From contig JACRPS010000003.1 in the NCBI GenBank assembly GCA_016223085.1, positions 1,403,280 to 1,467,279 of the forward strand: DNA of 64,000 nt. Reading direction: 5' to 3'. Position 1 is the stretch's first letter. The number at the start of each line of letters is the position of its first letter. The notes beneath the pieces were generated by a model, which was not told where the DNA came from, made no database searches, and saw only the letters and a program-made list of their open reading frames with translations. This document shows positions 33,189 through 40,394 of this stretch, one piece after another. This DNA comes from Chloroflexota bacterium (GTDB taxonomy: Bacteria > Chloroflexota > Anaerolineae > Aggregatilineales > Phototrophicaceae). A program made the position numbers and the translations under genes.

Positions 33189-33599
33189 CTAGTGCGCATC
33201 TTCCAGTTCCAGCGTCGGCAGGCTCTCCATCACCGGCGTGCGCCGGAACGTGTCGTTGCCGACCATCGTGGCCGCCCAGCCATCCTCCGGCGATGTTTCC
33301 CGCGTGAGCAGCCAGTTTGTAACCAGCATCTCCTCCCCGTTCACACACTGGTGCTGCCCTGACCAGGCCGTGACGGAGTGCTGGTTAACGTATTCGTTGT
33401 TCCAGCAGACGACAAAACCCACGCTGCGGCTGCCGCCGAACGAGCGGGTGTCGCTCATGCCGATCAGTTCAAATTCGCCGTGCCCGTCGTCATTGTAGGC
33501 GGTGTAATACTTCCCTTCGAGGCGGCCACCGTGCGTCAGCGTCAGTTCCAGGCGTGAACCGCGCTGGCCGTACCAGGTCCCTGCGATGCCCTTCATCAT
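33189..33599 (-). CDS. Avidin/streptavidin-family protein without signal peptide
   Basis: 136 residues aligning along the whole streptavidin barrel: GTWYGQRGSRLELTL, the CWNNEYVNQHSVTAWSGQH strand pair, NWLLTRETSPEDGWAATM and VGNDTF. Biotin-pocket equivalents kept: Tyr31 (streptavidin Tyr43), Trp66 (Trp79), Ser75 (Ser88), Thr77 (Thr90), Trp79 (Trp92), Trp96 (Trp108), Leu98 (Leu110), Trp108 (Trp120, from the neighbouring subunit) and Asp116 (Asp128). Changed: Asn23 to Gly11, Leu25 to Arg13 and Ser112 to Arg100, so affinity may differ. Known bacterial avidins are usually exported; here AAAGGA lies 5 nt before the ATG and the barrel starts at once, so the protein should be cytoplasmic. Cys65 and Cys85 are extra. 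Confidence 0.92.
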   Translation of the reverse strand: MMKGIAGTWYGQRGSRLELTLTHGGRLEGKYYTAYNDDGHGEFELIGMSDTRSFGGSRSVGFVVCWNNEYVNQHSVTAWSGQHQCVNGEEMLVTNWLLTRETSPEDGWAATMVGNDTFRRTPVMESLPTLELEDAH

Positions 33600-33788
33600 C
33601 CATGTCCTTTCATGATTGCGGCGTAGGTTGTAATATTTCCTATTATAAGCCCCGATTGATGGACCGGCACAGCCGCCACAACATTTTCAGGAAGAACGTC
33701 ACCCCCCCGACCAGAGACACTAATGTCCGCAACTTTACCGCCCGGAATTGCGTATACTTACAGCAACCAACGATGCGGGAGAAGGGTT

Positions 33789-34136
33789 ATGGAAAGCAAC
33801 CTGGCGCGTATGATTACGACGGCGGTGATCTGGACGGCGCTGCTACTGATGGCGGTCACGGCGATGGTGACCAAAACCAGTGTTGATTTCTGGATGATTT
33901 TAATTGGCCTGGGCGCGGGAGCAGTGACAACCATGTTCATCTGGGACAGCAGCAACAGCAAGCCGGCAGACAGCGCCGGCAAATCCAAACGTAGCGGGCG
34001 CGTAGACCGGATGCTGGATAAACTGAGTGAGGCGGAACTGGCCGAACTGCGGGCGCGGCTGATCGAATCCGACGGCGAAATGCTGTCGCTGAATGATGTA
34101 CTGACCGAAAGCGAACGACGGACGCGGGGACGATAA
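33789..34136 (+). CDS. Two-TM membrane protein with C-terminal helical motif
   Basis: 115 residues from the ATG at 33789, chosen because GGAGAAGG precedes it. Two membrane helices (AVIWTALLLMAVTAMV and WMILIGLGAGAVTTMFIW) are followed by a charged linker and a helical tail, VDRMLDKLSEAELAELRARL. The next gene has the same kind of tail (VELVLDTLDETELDELRARL), so the two are related partners. No function is known. The next gene starts three bases after its stop. Confidence 0.7.
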   Translation: MESNLARMITTAVIWTALLLMAVTAMVTKTSVDFWMILIGLGAGAVTTMFIWDSSNSKPADSAGKSKRSGRVDRMLDKLSEAELAELRARLIESDGEMLSLNDVLTESERRTRGR

Positions 34137-34139
34137 ACC

Positions 34140-34766
34140 ATGTTCCGCGCGCTGGGGTGGTTGGTTGGGCAGTTTCTGGCTTTGATAACGAGTGTGCTGC
34201 GGGGAGATTTTATGCGTGGACGCGAACGGGTCTTTGCGACGCTCGGCATCTGGGTTGCCTTCGCCGTGATGATGAACAACCTGCTCGACCGTTTTACCGA
34301 AGTAAACGCGAATTTTAACGGGCTGTGGGAAAGCGGGCCGCGAGTCTTTATGGGGCCGGAGATGACTCCTGAGATTTGGGAGCAATTTAACCAGGCACTC
34401 GACCGGGCCAATGCTGTCCGGGAACAGGTTGTCGCGGATGTTGCGGCGGCCATGAGCCGGCAGCTTGACGCCAACATGGGGCCGCTGGTGCTGCTGGCGA
34501 CGCTGCTGATTCTGGCGGCGGTGCTGTCCACCTTTTTTGTGTGGCGGAACGCCCACCTGGACGCTGCCGAACCGGCGCGCGCGGTGAAAGCTACCGGCAA
34601 GGCCAAGCGCGGCGCGGCAGCCAACCGGGTGGAACTGGTGCTGGATACGCTGGACGAAACCGAACTGGACGAACTGCGGGCGCGGCTGGAAACGGCGGAG
34701 AGCACACCGGCTTCGTTTGAAGAACTGCTGCGCCAGCAGGAAACCGAACGGCGGTCGCGGCGGTAA
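34140..34766 (+). CDS. Membrane protein sharing the C-terminal helical motif of its neighbour
   Basis: 208 residues from the ATG at 34140; the ATG at 34212 has a better ribosome site (GGGGAG, 5 nt) and would give 184 residues, so the start is uncertain. Membrane segments lie near GIWVAFAVMMNNLL and LVLLATLLILAAVLSTFFVW, with an external helical loop between. The tail, NRVELVLDTLDETELDELRA..., mirrors that of the preceding protein. Likely a two-component membrane complex in one operon. It ends 82 bases before recD2. Confidence 0.65.
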   Translation: MFRALGWLVGQFLALITSVLRGDFMRGRERVFATLGIWVAFAVMMNNLLDRFTEVNANFNGLWESGPRVFMGPEMTPEIWEQFNQALDRANAVREQVVADVAAAMSRQLDANMGPLVLLATLLILAAVLSTFFVWRNAHLDAAEPARAVKATGKAKRGAAANRVELVLDTLDETELDELRARLETAESTPASFEELLRQQETERRSRR

Positions 34767-34832
34767 CAATGGCAGCGGCTTCCTCTCCTGTTCTGGCAGA
34801 TCGCTGCCGCTTATTCTCCCCCTGGTCGCCTG

Positions 34833-34841
34833 TGCTACAAT
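34833..34841 (+). promoter_or_regulatory. Extended -10 element placing recD2 on a leaderless transcript
   Basis: TGCTACAAT (TGnTACAAT). Transcription would begin about 7 bases downstream, at or next to the ATG at 34849. There is no ribosome site in front of that ATG. Confidence 0.4.
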
Positions 34842-34848
34842 GGCACAC

Positions 34849-37056
34849 ATGGAAACACTGACCGGCACGATTGAACGCATCACCTACTACAACGACGACA
34901 ACGGCTACACCGTCTTAAAACTGACGCCCGACAAAAAGCGCCCGGATGCCGCCGCGCGCGATGGTACGGTGACGGTTGTTGGCGCGATGCCGGAACTCCA
35001 GCCGGGCGAATCGGTGGAGTTTGGTGGCGCGTGGGTGAATGACCCTCGCTGGGGGATGCAGTTTCGCGCTGAGATGGTCAGGCCGATTATCCCGACCAGC
35101 CGCACCGGCATCGTCAACTACCTGAGCAGCGGCATCGTCAAGGGCATTGGCCCGCGCACGGCGGAAAAGATCGTTGATTACTTCGGCACGGAAACGCTGA
35201 CCATCCTTGACCGCGAACCCCACCGTATCGAGGAAGTGCCGGGGCTGAAGTCCAACCTGGCGCAAAGCCTCGTCAAAGCCTGGGCGGAAAACCAGGCCAT
35301 GCGGCAGACGCTCATCTACCTTCAGGGCTACGGCATCACCAGCCGCATGGCGGTGCGGATTTACGGCGCCTATGGGCAGGAAACCGTCACGAAGGTGAAC
35401 GAAGACCCGTACCGGCTGGCAGACGAAGTATTTGGCATCGGCTTCATCCGCGCCGATACGATTGCCCGGCAGATGGGCGTCGAGGCGGACGCCCGCAACC
35501 GGATTCGCGCCGGTCTGCACTACGCGCTCAACCGGCTGGCGAGCGAAGGCCATACCTTCGCGCCGCGCCCGCTGCTGCTCAACACCGCCCGCGATCTGCT
35601 GGAAATCGCCGACCGCCCGGACATCACGGCGCGTATTTCCGCCGTGCTGGACGGCCAGATACTGGCGGAAGAACTGGTCAGCGACAGTGTGCGCCGCGAC
35701 GATGGCACATCCGAAACGGCTATTTATTTGCCGCTGTACCATCACTCGGAAGTGGGCGCGGCGCGGCGGCTGCGCGATATCGCCTCGGCGCCGTCCAGCC
35801 TCGTCGGCGCGTGGCGCGATACTCACTGGCCGGGTTTTCTGGCAGAGCTGGCGAAGTCCAACAACGTCCGCCTGACCGACCAGCAGCAGGGTGCGGTGCG
35901 CGCCGCCATGACCAGCAAACTGTCCATCCTGACCGGCGGCCCTGGCACCGGCAAAACGACGACGCTGCAAATGGTGATTAACGCGCTGCTCTCGGCGCGG
36001 CGCACGTTTAAGCTGGCCTCACCCACTGGCCGCGCCGCCAAACGCCTGAGCGAGGCGACCGGCCAGCCTGCCAGCACGATACACCGGATGCTGGGATATT
36101 CGCCAGACGGCTACTTTGCCCACGACGAGGACACACCGCTGGAAGCCGACATGGTGATTGTGGACGAGGCGTCCATGCTCGATCTGGTGCTGTTTTACAG
36201 CCTGCTCAAGGCGATTCGCCCGACAACTCACCTGATGCTGGTGGGCGACGTGGACCAGCTTCCCAGCGTCGGCGCGGGCAACGTGCTGCGCGACGTGATG
36301 AACAGCGGGCTGGCGCACGTCACGCGGCTGAACACCATCTTCCGCCAGAGCGAGGACAGCCTGATCGTGGATAACGCCCACCGCGTTAATCACGGCGAGA
36401 TGCCGCATCTGCATAACAAAAGCAGCGACTTTTTCTTTTTCCGGGAAGAAGACCCGCAAAAAGCGGCGGAACTGGTGGTGGACATCGTACTCAACCGCAT
36501 CCCGGACAAATTCGGCTACGACCCGATGGACGACGTACAGGTGATCGCGCCGATGTATCGCGGGCCGGTGGGCGTCCACGCGCTCAACGAAGCCTTGCAG
36601 CGCGCGCTGAACGGCGACTCGCGGCTGGCGGAAAAGAAGCTGGGCGGGCGGGTGTTCCGCGCCGGAGACAAGGTGATGCAGATCAAAAACAACTACGAGA
36701 AGGAAGTCTTTAACGGCGACATCGGGCGCATCGTCGGTATCAACTTCGACGACAACGAACTGGAAGTGGTGATGGACGGGCGCTACGTTTATTACGACTG
36801 GCAGGAAGCCGAAGAACTGACTCATGCCTACTGTATCAGCACCCACCGCAGCCAGGGCGGCGAGTACCCGGTAGTGGTCATTCCCATGCTGACGCAGCAC
36901 TACATGATGCTCCAGCGCAACCTGCTGTACACCGCCATCACCCGCGCCAAAAAGATGGTGGTGATGGTCGGCACGCACAAGGCGGTGCATATCGCCGTCA
37001 ACAATAACCGGGTGGCGGAACGGTACTCCGGCCTGCTGGCGCGGCTGCGGGGGTAA
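34849..37056 (+). CDS. recD2: RecD2-type 5'-3' DNA helicase
   Basis: 735 residues from the ATG at 34849 (an ATG three codons earlier, at 34840, is also possible). Order: N-terminal OB-like region, a helix-hairpin-helix repeat with GIGPRTAEKIVDYFG, then a superfamily 1B helicase core: Walker A GGPGTGKTT (about 363-371), DEAS Walker B (about 438), GDVDQLPSVGAGNVL, and C-terminal motifs including CISTHRSQGGEYPVVV and YTAITRAKKMVV. RecD2 occurs outside RecBCD and helps replication-fork repair and mismatch processing. It stands alone, apparently with its own promoter and no leader. Confidence 0.93.
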   Translation: METLTGTIERITYYNDDNGYTVLKLTPDKKRPDAAARDGTVTVVGAMPELQPGESVEFGGAWVNDPRWGMQFRAEMVRPIIPTSRTGIVNYLSSGIVKGIGPRTAEKIVDYFGTETLTILDREPHRIEEVPGLKSNLAQSLVKAWAENQAMRQTLIYLQGYGITSRMAVRIYGAYGQETVTKVNEDPYRLADEVFGIGFIRADTIARQMGVEADARNRIRAGLHYALNRLASEGHTFAPRPLLLNTARDLLEIADRPDITARISAVLDGQILAEELVSDSVRRDDGTSETAIYLPLYHHSEVGAARRLRDIASAPSSLVGAWRDTHWPGFLAELAKSNNVRLTDQQQGAVRAAMTSKLSILTGGPGTGKTTTLQMVINALLSARRTFKLASPTGRAAKRLSEATGQPASTIHRMLGYSPDGYFAHDEDTPLEADMVIVDEASMLDLVLFYSLLKAIRPTTHLMLVGDVDQLPSVGAGNVLRDVMNSGLAHVTRLNTIFRQSEDSLIVDNAHRVNHGEMPHLHNKSSDFFFFREEDPQKAAELVVDIVLNRIPDKFGYDPMDDVQVIAPMYRGPVGVHALNEALQRALNGDSRLAEKKLGGRVFRAGDKVMQIKNNYEKEVFNGDIGRIVGINFDDNELEVVMDGRYVYYDWQEAEELTHAYCISTHRSQGGEYPVVVIPMLTQHYMMLQRNLLYTAITRAKKMVVMVGTHKAVHIAVNNNRVAERYSGLLARLRG

Positions 37057-37152
37057 TGAAGGCGTTGGGTTGAGCAGTTAATGACGTTGTACTGGCATCC
37101 CGACCATTGCTAAAGAGGGCCTGATGGACAAAAAACATACGTGGGGTAGATA

Positions 37153-37473
37153 GTGGCTGATTTCGAAATTCTCGTTGATTATGCCGGTCGGTTAATCCGT
37201 TTAACAGACGAGCGATGGCAACATATTCTCGACCACGCGGAAATGGTAGGACAGCGGGAACGACTGGTCGAAACGTTATTAACGCCGGATACCGTGATTT
37301 CAACCGTAAAAGATGAAGCCGTGTATGTGTATCATCGCCTTTACGAAACAACGCCGGTGACTCGAAAATACCTGATTGTTGCGGTTAAGATACTGGCTGA
37401 GGATGCTTTTGTGATAACAGCGTTTTACAGCAATCGGCTGAAAAAGGGAGAGGTGATATGGCAACCACACTGA
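37153..37473 (+). CDS. Small protein, toxin-like partner of a DUF2283 gene
   Basis: 106 residues starting with GTG. It contains IRLTDERWQHILDHAEM, a helix-rich opening often found in small two-gene modules of cyanobacteria and Chloroflexota, and ends with KYLIVAVKILAEDAFVITAF, a beta-hairpin resembling RelE-like or nuclease-toxin cores, but no known toxin residue set is secure. It overlaps the following DUF2283 gene by 16 bases. Two-gene overlap, small size and lone position suggest a toxin-antitoxin or regulatory module; this is inference. Confidence 0.6.
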   Translation: MADFEILVDYAGRLIRLTDERWQHILDHAEMVGQRERLVETLLTPDTVISTVKDEAVYVYHRLYETTPVTRKYLIVAVKILAEDAFVITAFYSNRLKKGEVIWQPH

Positions 37474-37676
37474 AAGTCTGGTACGACCAGGAAGCCGATT
37501 TTCTGGAAGTCATCTTTGAAGACGCTCCGGCCTTTTTAGATGAGGTCAATGAAGACGTTTTTGAACGGCGCACGCCTGATGGACGCATCATCGGCTTTGC
37601 CGTGTTGAACTTCAGTAGACATGACCGTGATACGCTGCAACTGCCGCTCAGTGTAACGGCTGTGCCGCATCCATAG
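37458..37676 (+). CDS. DUF2283-family small protein
   Basis: 72 residues. KVWYDQEADFLEVIFEDAPAF and RIIGFAVLNFS are the DUF2283 pattern (Y-D-x-E-A-D ... I-x-G-x-x-I/V). Family members are commonly encoded next to small toxin-like proteins, and one may serve as antitoxin. GGGAG lies just upstream of the ATG, inside the preceding gene. Function unknown. Confidence 0.85.
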   Translation: MATTLKVWYDQEADFLEVIFEDAPAFLDEVNEDVFERRTPDGRIIGFAVLNFSRHDRDTLQLPLSVTAVPHP

Positions 37677-37771
37677 AGCTGTTTTGACAACAGAACATGT
37701 GGGAGTAGACACTGAAGTTGCGTTATCATTGAATAATCGAATAAGCATTTAATTCTTCTGAGGGTACGACG

Positions 37772-38923
37772 ATGCGCGACGTAGTGATTGTGGAAGCGGT
37801 GCGGTCTCCATTGGGCAAGCGGGGCGGCTGGCTGCGCGAGGTGCATCCGGTGCGGCTGGGTTCGACAGTGCTGTGCGAGCTGCTGGCGCGGGCGAAGCTC
37901 GACCCGTCGCTGGTTGAGCATGTTATCATGGGCTGTGTCAGCCAGGTGGGGGAGCAGACCTTCAATCTGGCGCGGAACGTCGTGCTGGATGCCGGCCTAC
38001 CCATCGAAATCCCGGCGACGACGATTGATTTCCAGTGTGGTAGCAGCCAGCAGGCGGTTCACCTGGCGGCGGGTATGATCGCGTCAGGCCAGGTGGACGT
38101 AATGGTCGCCGGCGGCGTGGAGAACATGACGCGCGTGCCGATGGGGTCGAGTATGAGCGGCGGGCAGCCGTTCACCGACCGGATGCTGGAGGCTTACAAC
38201 CTCGTGCCGCAGGGTATCGCAGCGGACGAAATCGCGCAGAAGTGGGGCATCAGCCGCCAGGAAGTGGACCGCATCGGCTATGACAGCCACATGAAGGCGG
38301 CGGCAGCCACCGCCAACGGTTGGTTCAAACGCGAGATTGCGCCAGTGGAAGGGCTGGACGAAGACGGCAGAGCCGTGCTGGCCGACCGCGATCAGGGGAT
38401 ACGCCCCAATGCGTCGCTGGAGAAGATGGGGACGCTGCAACCCGCTTTTACGTCTGATGGCGTGACCACCGCCGGCAACAGCAGCCAGATCACCGACGGC
38501 GCGGCAGCGCTGCTGCTGACGACGGCGGAAAAAGCGGCGGAACTGGGACTCAAGCCGCGCGCGCGTATTGTTTCGACCGTAACCGTTGGCAGCGACCCGC
38601 ACCTGATGCTGACCGGTCCCATCGGCGCGACCCAAAAGGCGCTGCGCAAAGCGGGCATGACGCTCGACCAGATTGACCTGTTTGAAGTGAACGAGGCATT
38701 TGCGTCGGTCATTGCCATGTGGCAGCGCGAAATCGGCGCGGAGATGGCGAAGGTCAACGTGCATGGCGGCGCGATTGCGCTCGGCCACCCGCTGGGCGCC
38801 TCCGGTGCGCGGCTGATGACGACACTGCTGCACGCGCTGGAAACTCACGACAAACGTTTCGGCCTGCAGACAATGTGCTGCGGTGGGGGTATGGGCACCG
38901 GCACAATTATCGAGCGCATTTAG
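37772..38923 (+). CDS. Acetyl-CoA acetyltransferase (thiolase)
   Basis: 383 residues, complete thiolase. Nucleophile in FQCGSSQQA (Cys89), His339 in GGAIALGHPLGASG and the acid/base Cys370 in MCCGGGMGTG are all present. It splits or forms 3-ketoacyl-CoA with CoA in the cytoplasm. No partner beta-oxidation genes are adjacent, though MaoC (32.6 kb) and enoyl-CoA hydratase (52.6 kb) lie in the window. GAGGGT precedes the ATG. A strong hairpin follows 50 bases after the stop. Confidence 0.93.
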   Translation: MRDVVIVEAVRSPLGKRGGWLREVHPVRLGSTVLCELLARAKLDPSLVEHVIMGCVSQVGEQTFNLARNVVLDAGLPIEIPATTIDFQCGSSQQAVHLAAGMIASGQVDVMVAGGVENMTRVPMGSSMSGGQPFTDRMLEAYNLVPQGIAADEIAQKWGISRQEVDRIGYDSHMKAAAATANGWFKREIAPVEGLDEDGRAVLADRDQGIRPNASLEKMGTLQPAFTSDGVTTAGNSSQITDGAAALLLTTAEKAAELGLKPRARIVSTVTVGSDPHLMLTGPIGATQKALRKAGMTLDQIDLFEVNEAFASVIAMWQREIGAEMAKVNVHGGAIALGHPLGASGARLMTTLLHALETHDKRFGLQTMCCGGGMGTGTIIERI

Positions 38924-39235
38924 GCCATTGGCAAGAAAGCATTCAGTTGTGCGCTGAATATTAAAATCTCAGCTCTCAGGACTGGACAAATTTTCCACAT
39001 TCTCCAGTCCTGATGTTTATTGTGTAGCCTCTTGAACGAGCAACTAATGTGTACGCCGATCAGCTTTTCCAGACGACAACCTCCAGTAACCTCGCGGCTC
39101 AATCCCGCCGCGAGATCGAAGATTGTCCCTGCTGCCGGCGCTAGTCTGTCCCGGCAAAGTATGTTATGCTCCGGCTATCGTAAAGAATAATTCTCGATCT
39201 GCCTCGTAAAATGCTTTTTTGAGATAAGGAGCAAC
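38924..39235. other. 312-base spacer with two hairpins, no gene
   Basis: Holds the terminator-like hairpin at 38976-39013 and a perfect 8-bp-stem hairpin CTCGCGGC-TCAATCCC-GCCGCGAG at 39091-39114. The last 70 bases are AT-rich and probably contain the promoter of the UroD-like gene, but I cannot fix its boxes. AAGGAG ends just before the ATG at 39236. No coding frame. Confidence 0.6.
38976..39013 (+). terminator. Probable terminator after the thiolase gene
   Basis: TCAGGACTGGA / TCCAGTCCTGA, 11-bp perfect stem, 16-base loop, followed by TGTTTATTGTG. The T-run is weak. Confidence 0.55.
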
Positions 39236-40258
39236 ATGACAATGATGACCGGACGGGAACGTGTCCTGGCAGCGCTGCAGTTCCAGCACCCGGACCGCGC
39301 CCCACGCGACCTGTGGGCGCTCCCCTATATCAGTCTGTTCCGACAGGATGAACTGGATGCTTTTTACGAAGAATATCCGGTGGACATTGGGCGCTCACAG
39401 CTTAGCCCGGGCCAGAGTGACGAAACAGTGGAAGCCACCCGGCAGATTGGCACCTACAGGGATGTGTGGGGCAGCGTGTGGCATGTGGGCGAGCCGGGCG
39501 TGGTGGGCGAAGTGAAAGAGCCGGCGATTGCCGACTGGTCAGCCCTGGACAAATTCCAGCCACCCTGGGACGTTATTCGCAACCGTGACCTCTCCTACGT
39601 CAACCAGATGTGTGACAGCAGCGACCAGTTTATGCTGTCCGATGTAACGGCACGGCCATTCGAACGCCTGCAATTCCTGCGCGGCTCGGAAACGCTGTAC
39701 ATGGATTTGGGTTATGGCTCGACCGAACTGCTGAAACTGCTGGAAATGGTGCATGAATTTTATCTGGAAGATATTCGTGCCTGGTGCCAGTCAAACGTGG
39801 ATGGTATCGTCTTTATGGACGATTGGGGCAGCAATCAGGCGCTGCTCATCAACCCCAGGACCTGGCGTGAATTGTTTAAACCTCTATACAAAGAATACTG
39901 TGACTTAATCCATGCGGCAGGTAAGTTTGCGTTTTTCCACTCCGACGGCCATATCACGGCTATTTATCCTGATCTGATTGAGATCGGCATTGACGCTTTG
40001 AACTCGCAGTTGTTCTGCATGGACATCGAAGAACTGGCGCGCTGTTACAAGGGCAAAATCACGTTCTGGGGCGAGATTGACCGGCAGTACGTGCTCCCCT
40101 TCGGCAACCCGGCAGAGGTGGAGGCCGCTGTAAGGCGCGTGCGCCGCGCGCTGGACGATGGCAGCGGCGGCGTGATCGCGCAGTGTGAATGGGGCAAGGA
40201 TAATTCCCGTGTGAATGTCGAAACCGTCTTCAAAACGTGGCTGGAGCCTCATCTCTGA
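39236..40258 (+). CDS. Uroporphyrinogen-decarboxylase-like (UroD-fold) protein 1
   Basis: 340 residues. MTGRERVLAALQFQHPDRAPRD is the usual opening of UroD-fold proteins. The metal-type motifs FFHSDGHI (His) and IAQCEWGKDNS (Cys) near the C-terminus belong to the methyltransferase branch (MtaA/CmuA/MtbA relatives), not to haem synthesis, because the haem-enzyme substrate arginines and tetrapyrrole context are missing. Relatives are frequent in sugar-catabolism operons of Chloroflexota, with unknown role. First gene of the rightward catabolic cluster; AAGGAG upstream. A second, distinct copy lies at 42176. Confidence 0.85.
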   Translation: MTMMTGRERVLAALQFQHPDRAPRDLWALPYISLFRQDELDAFYEEYPVDIGRSQLSPGQSDETVEATRQIGTYRDVWGSVWHVGEPGVVGEVKEPAIADWSALDKFQPPWDVIRNRDLSYVNQMCDSSDQFMLSDVTARPFERLQFLRGSETLYMDLGYGSTELLKLLEMVHEFYLEDIRAWCQSNVDGIVFMDDWGSNQALLINPRTWRELFKPLYKEYCDLIHAAGKFAFFHSDGHITAIYPDLIEIGIDALNSQLFCMDIEELARCYKGKITFWGEIDRQYVLPFGNPAEVEAAVRRVRRALDDGSGGVIAQCEWGKDNSRVNVETVFKTWLEPHL

Positions 40259-40304
40259 TCGCTGTTCCCCAGTTGAGCTTGTATAACCTGTCTAAATCAA
40301 TCCA

Positions 40305-40332
40305 AGCCAGCTTGACACGCTGGCTCATTTTT
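40305..40332 (+). terminator. Terminator of UroD-like gene 1, interlaced with the next promoter
   Basis: AGCCAGC-TTGACAC-GCTGGCT followed by CATTTTTC. The loop contains the TTGACA box of the regulator promoter. Confidence 0.65.
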
Positions 40333-40340
40333 CATATTCT
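40312..40340 (+). promoter_or_regulatory. Sigma-70 promoter of the DeoR-type regulator
   Basis: TTGACA (40312-40317), 17-base spacer, TATTCT (40335-40340). Start of transcription expected near 40347, about 48 bases before the ATG. Confidence 0.7.
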
Positions 40341-40349
40341 GAAAATATA

Positions 40350-40390
40350 GAACGAAAAACGAAAACAAAACGATCATCTTTCGAAAAAAC
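40350..40390. promoter_or_regulatory. CGAAAA direct repeats, candidate DeoR operator
   Basis: AACGAAAA occurs twice in tandem (40351-40365), then ACAAAACG and, at 40381, TCGAAAAAAC. Repeats of this kind near the start site are typical DeoR-family targets, so autoregulation is likely. Confidence 0.45.
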
Positions 40391-40394
40391 TTTT

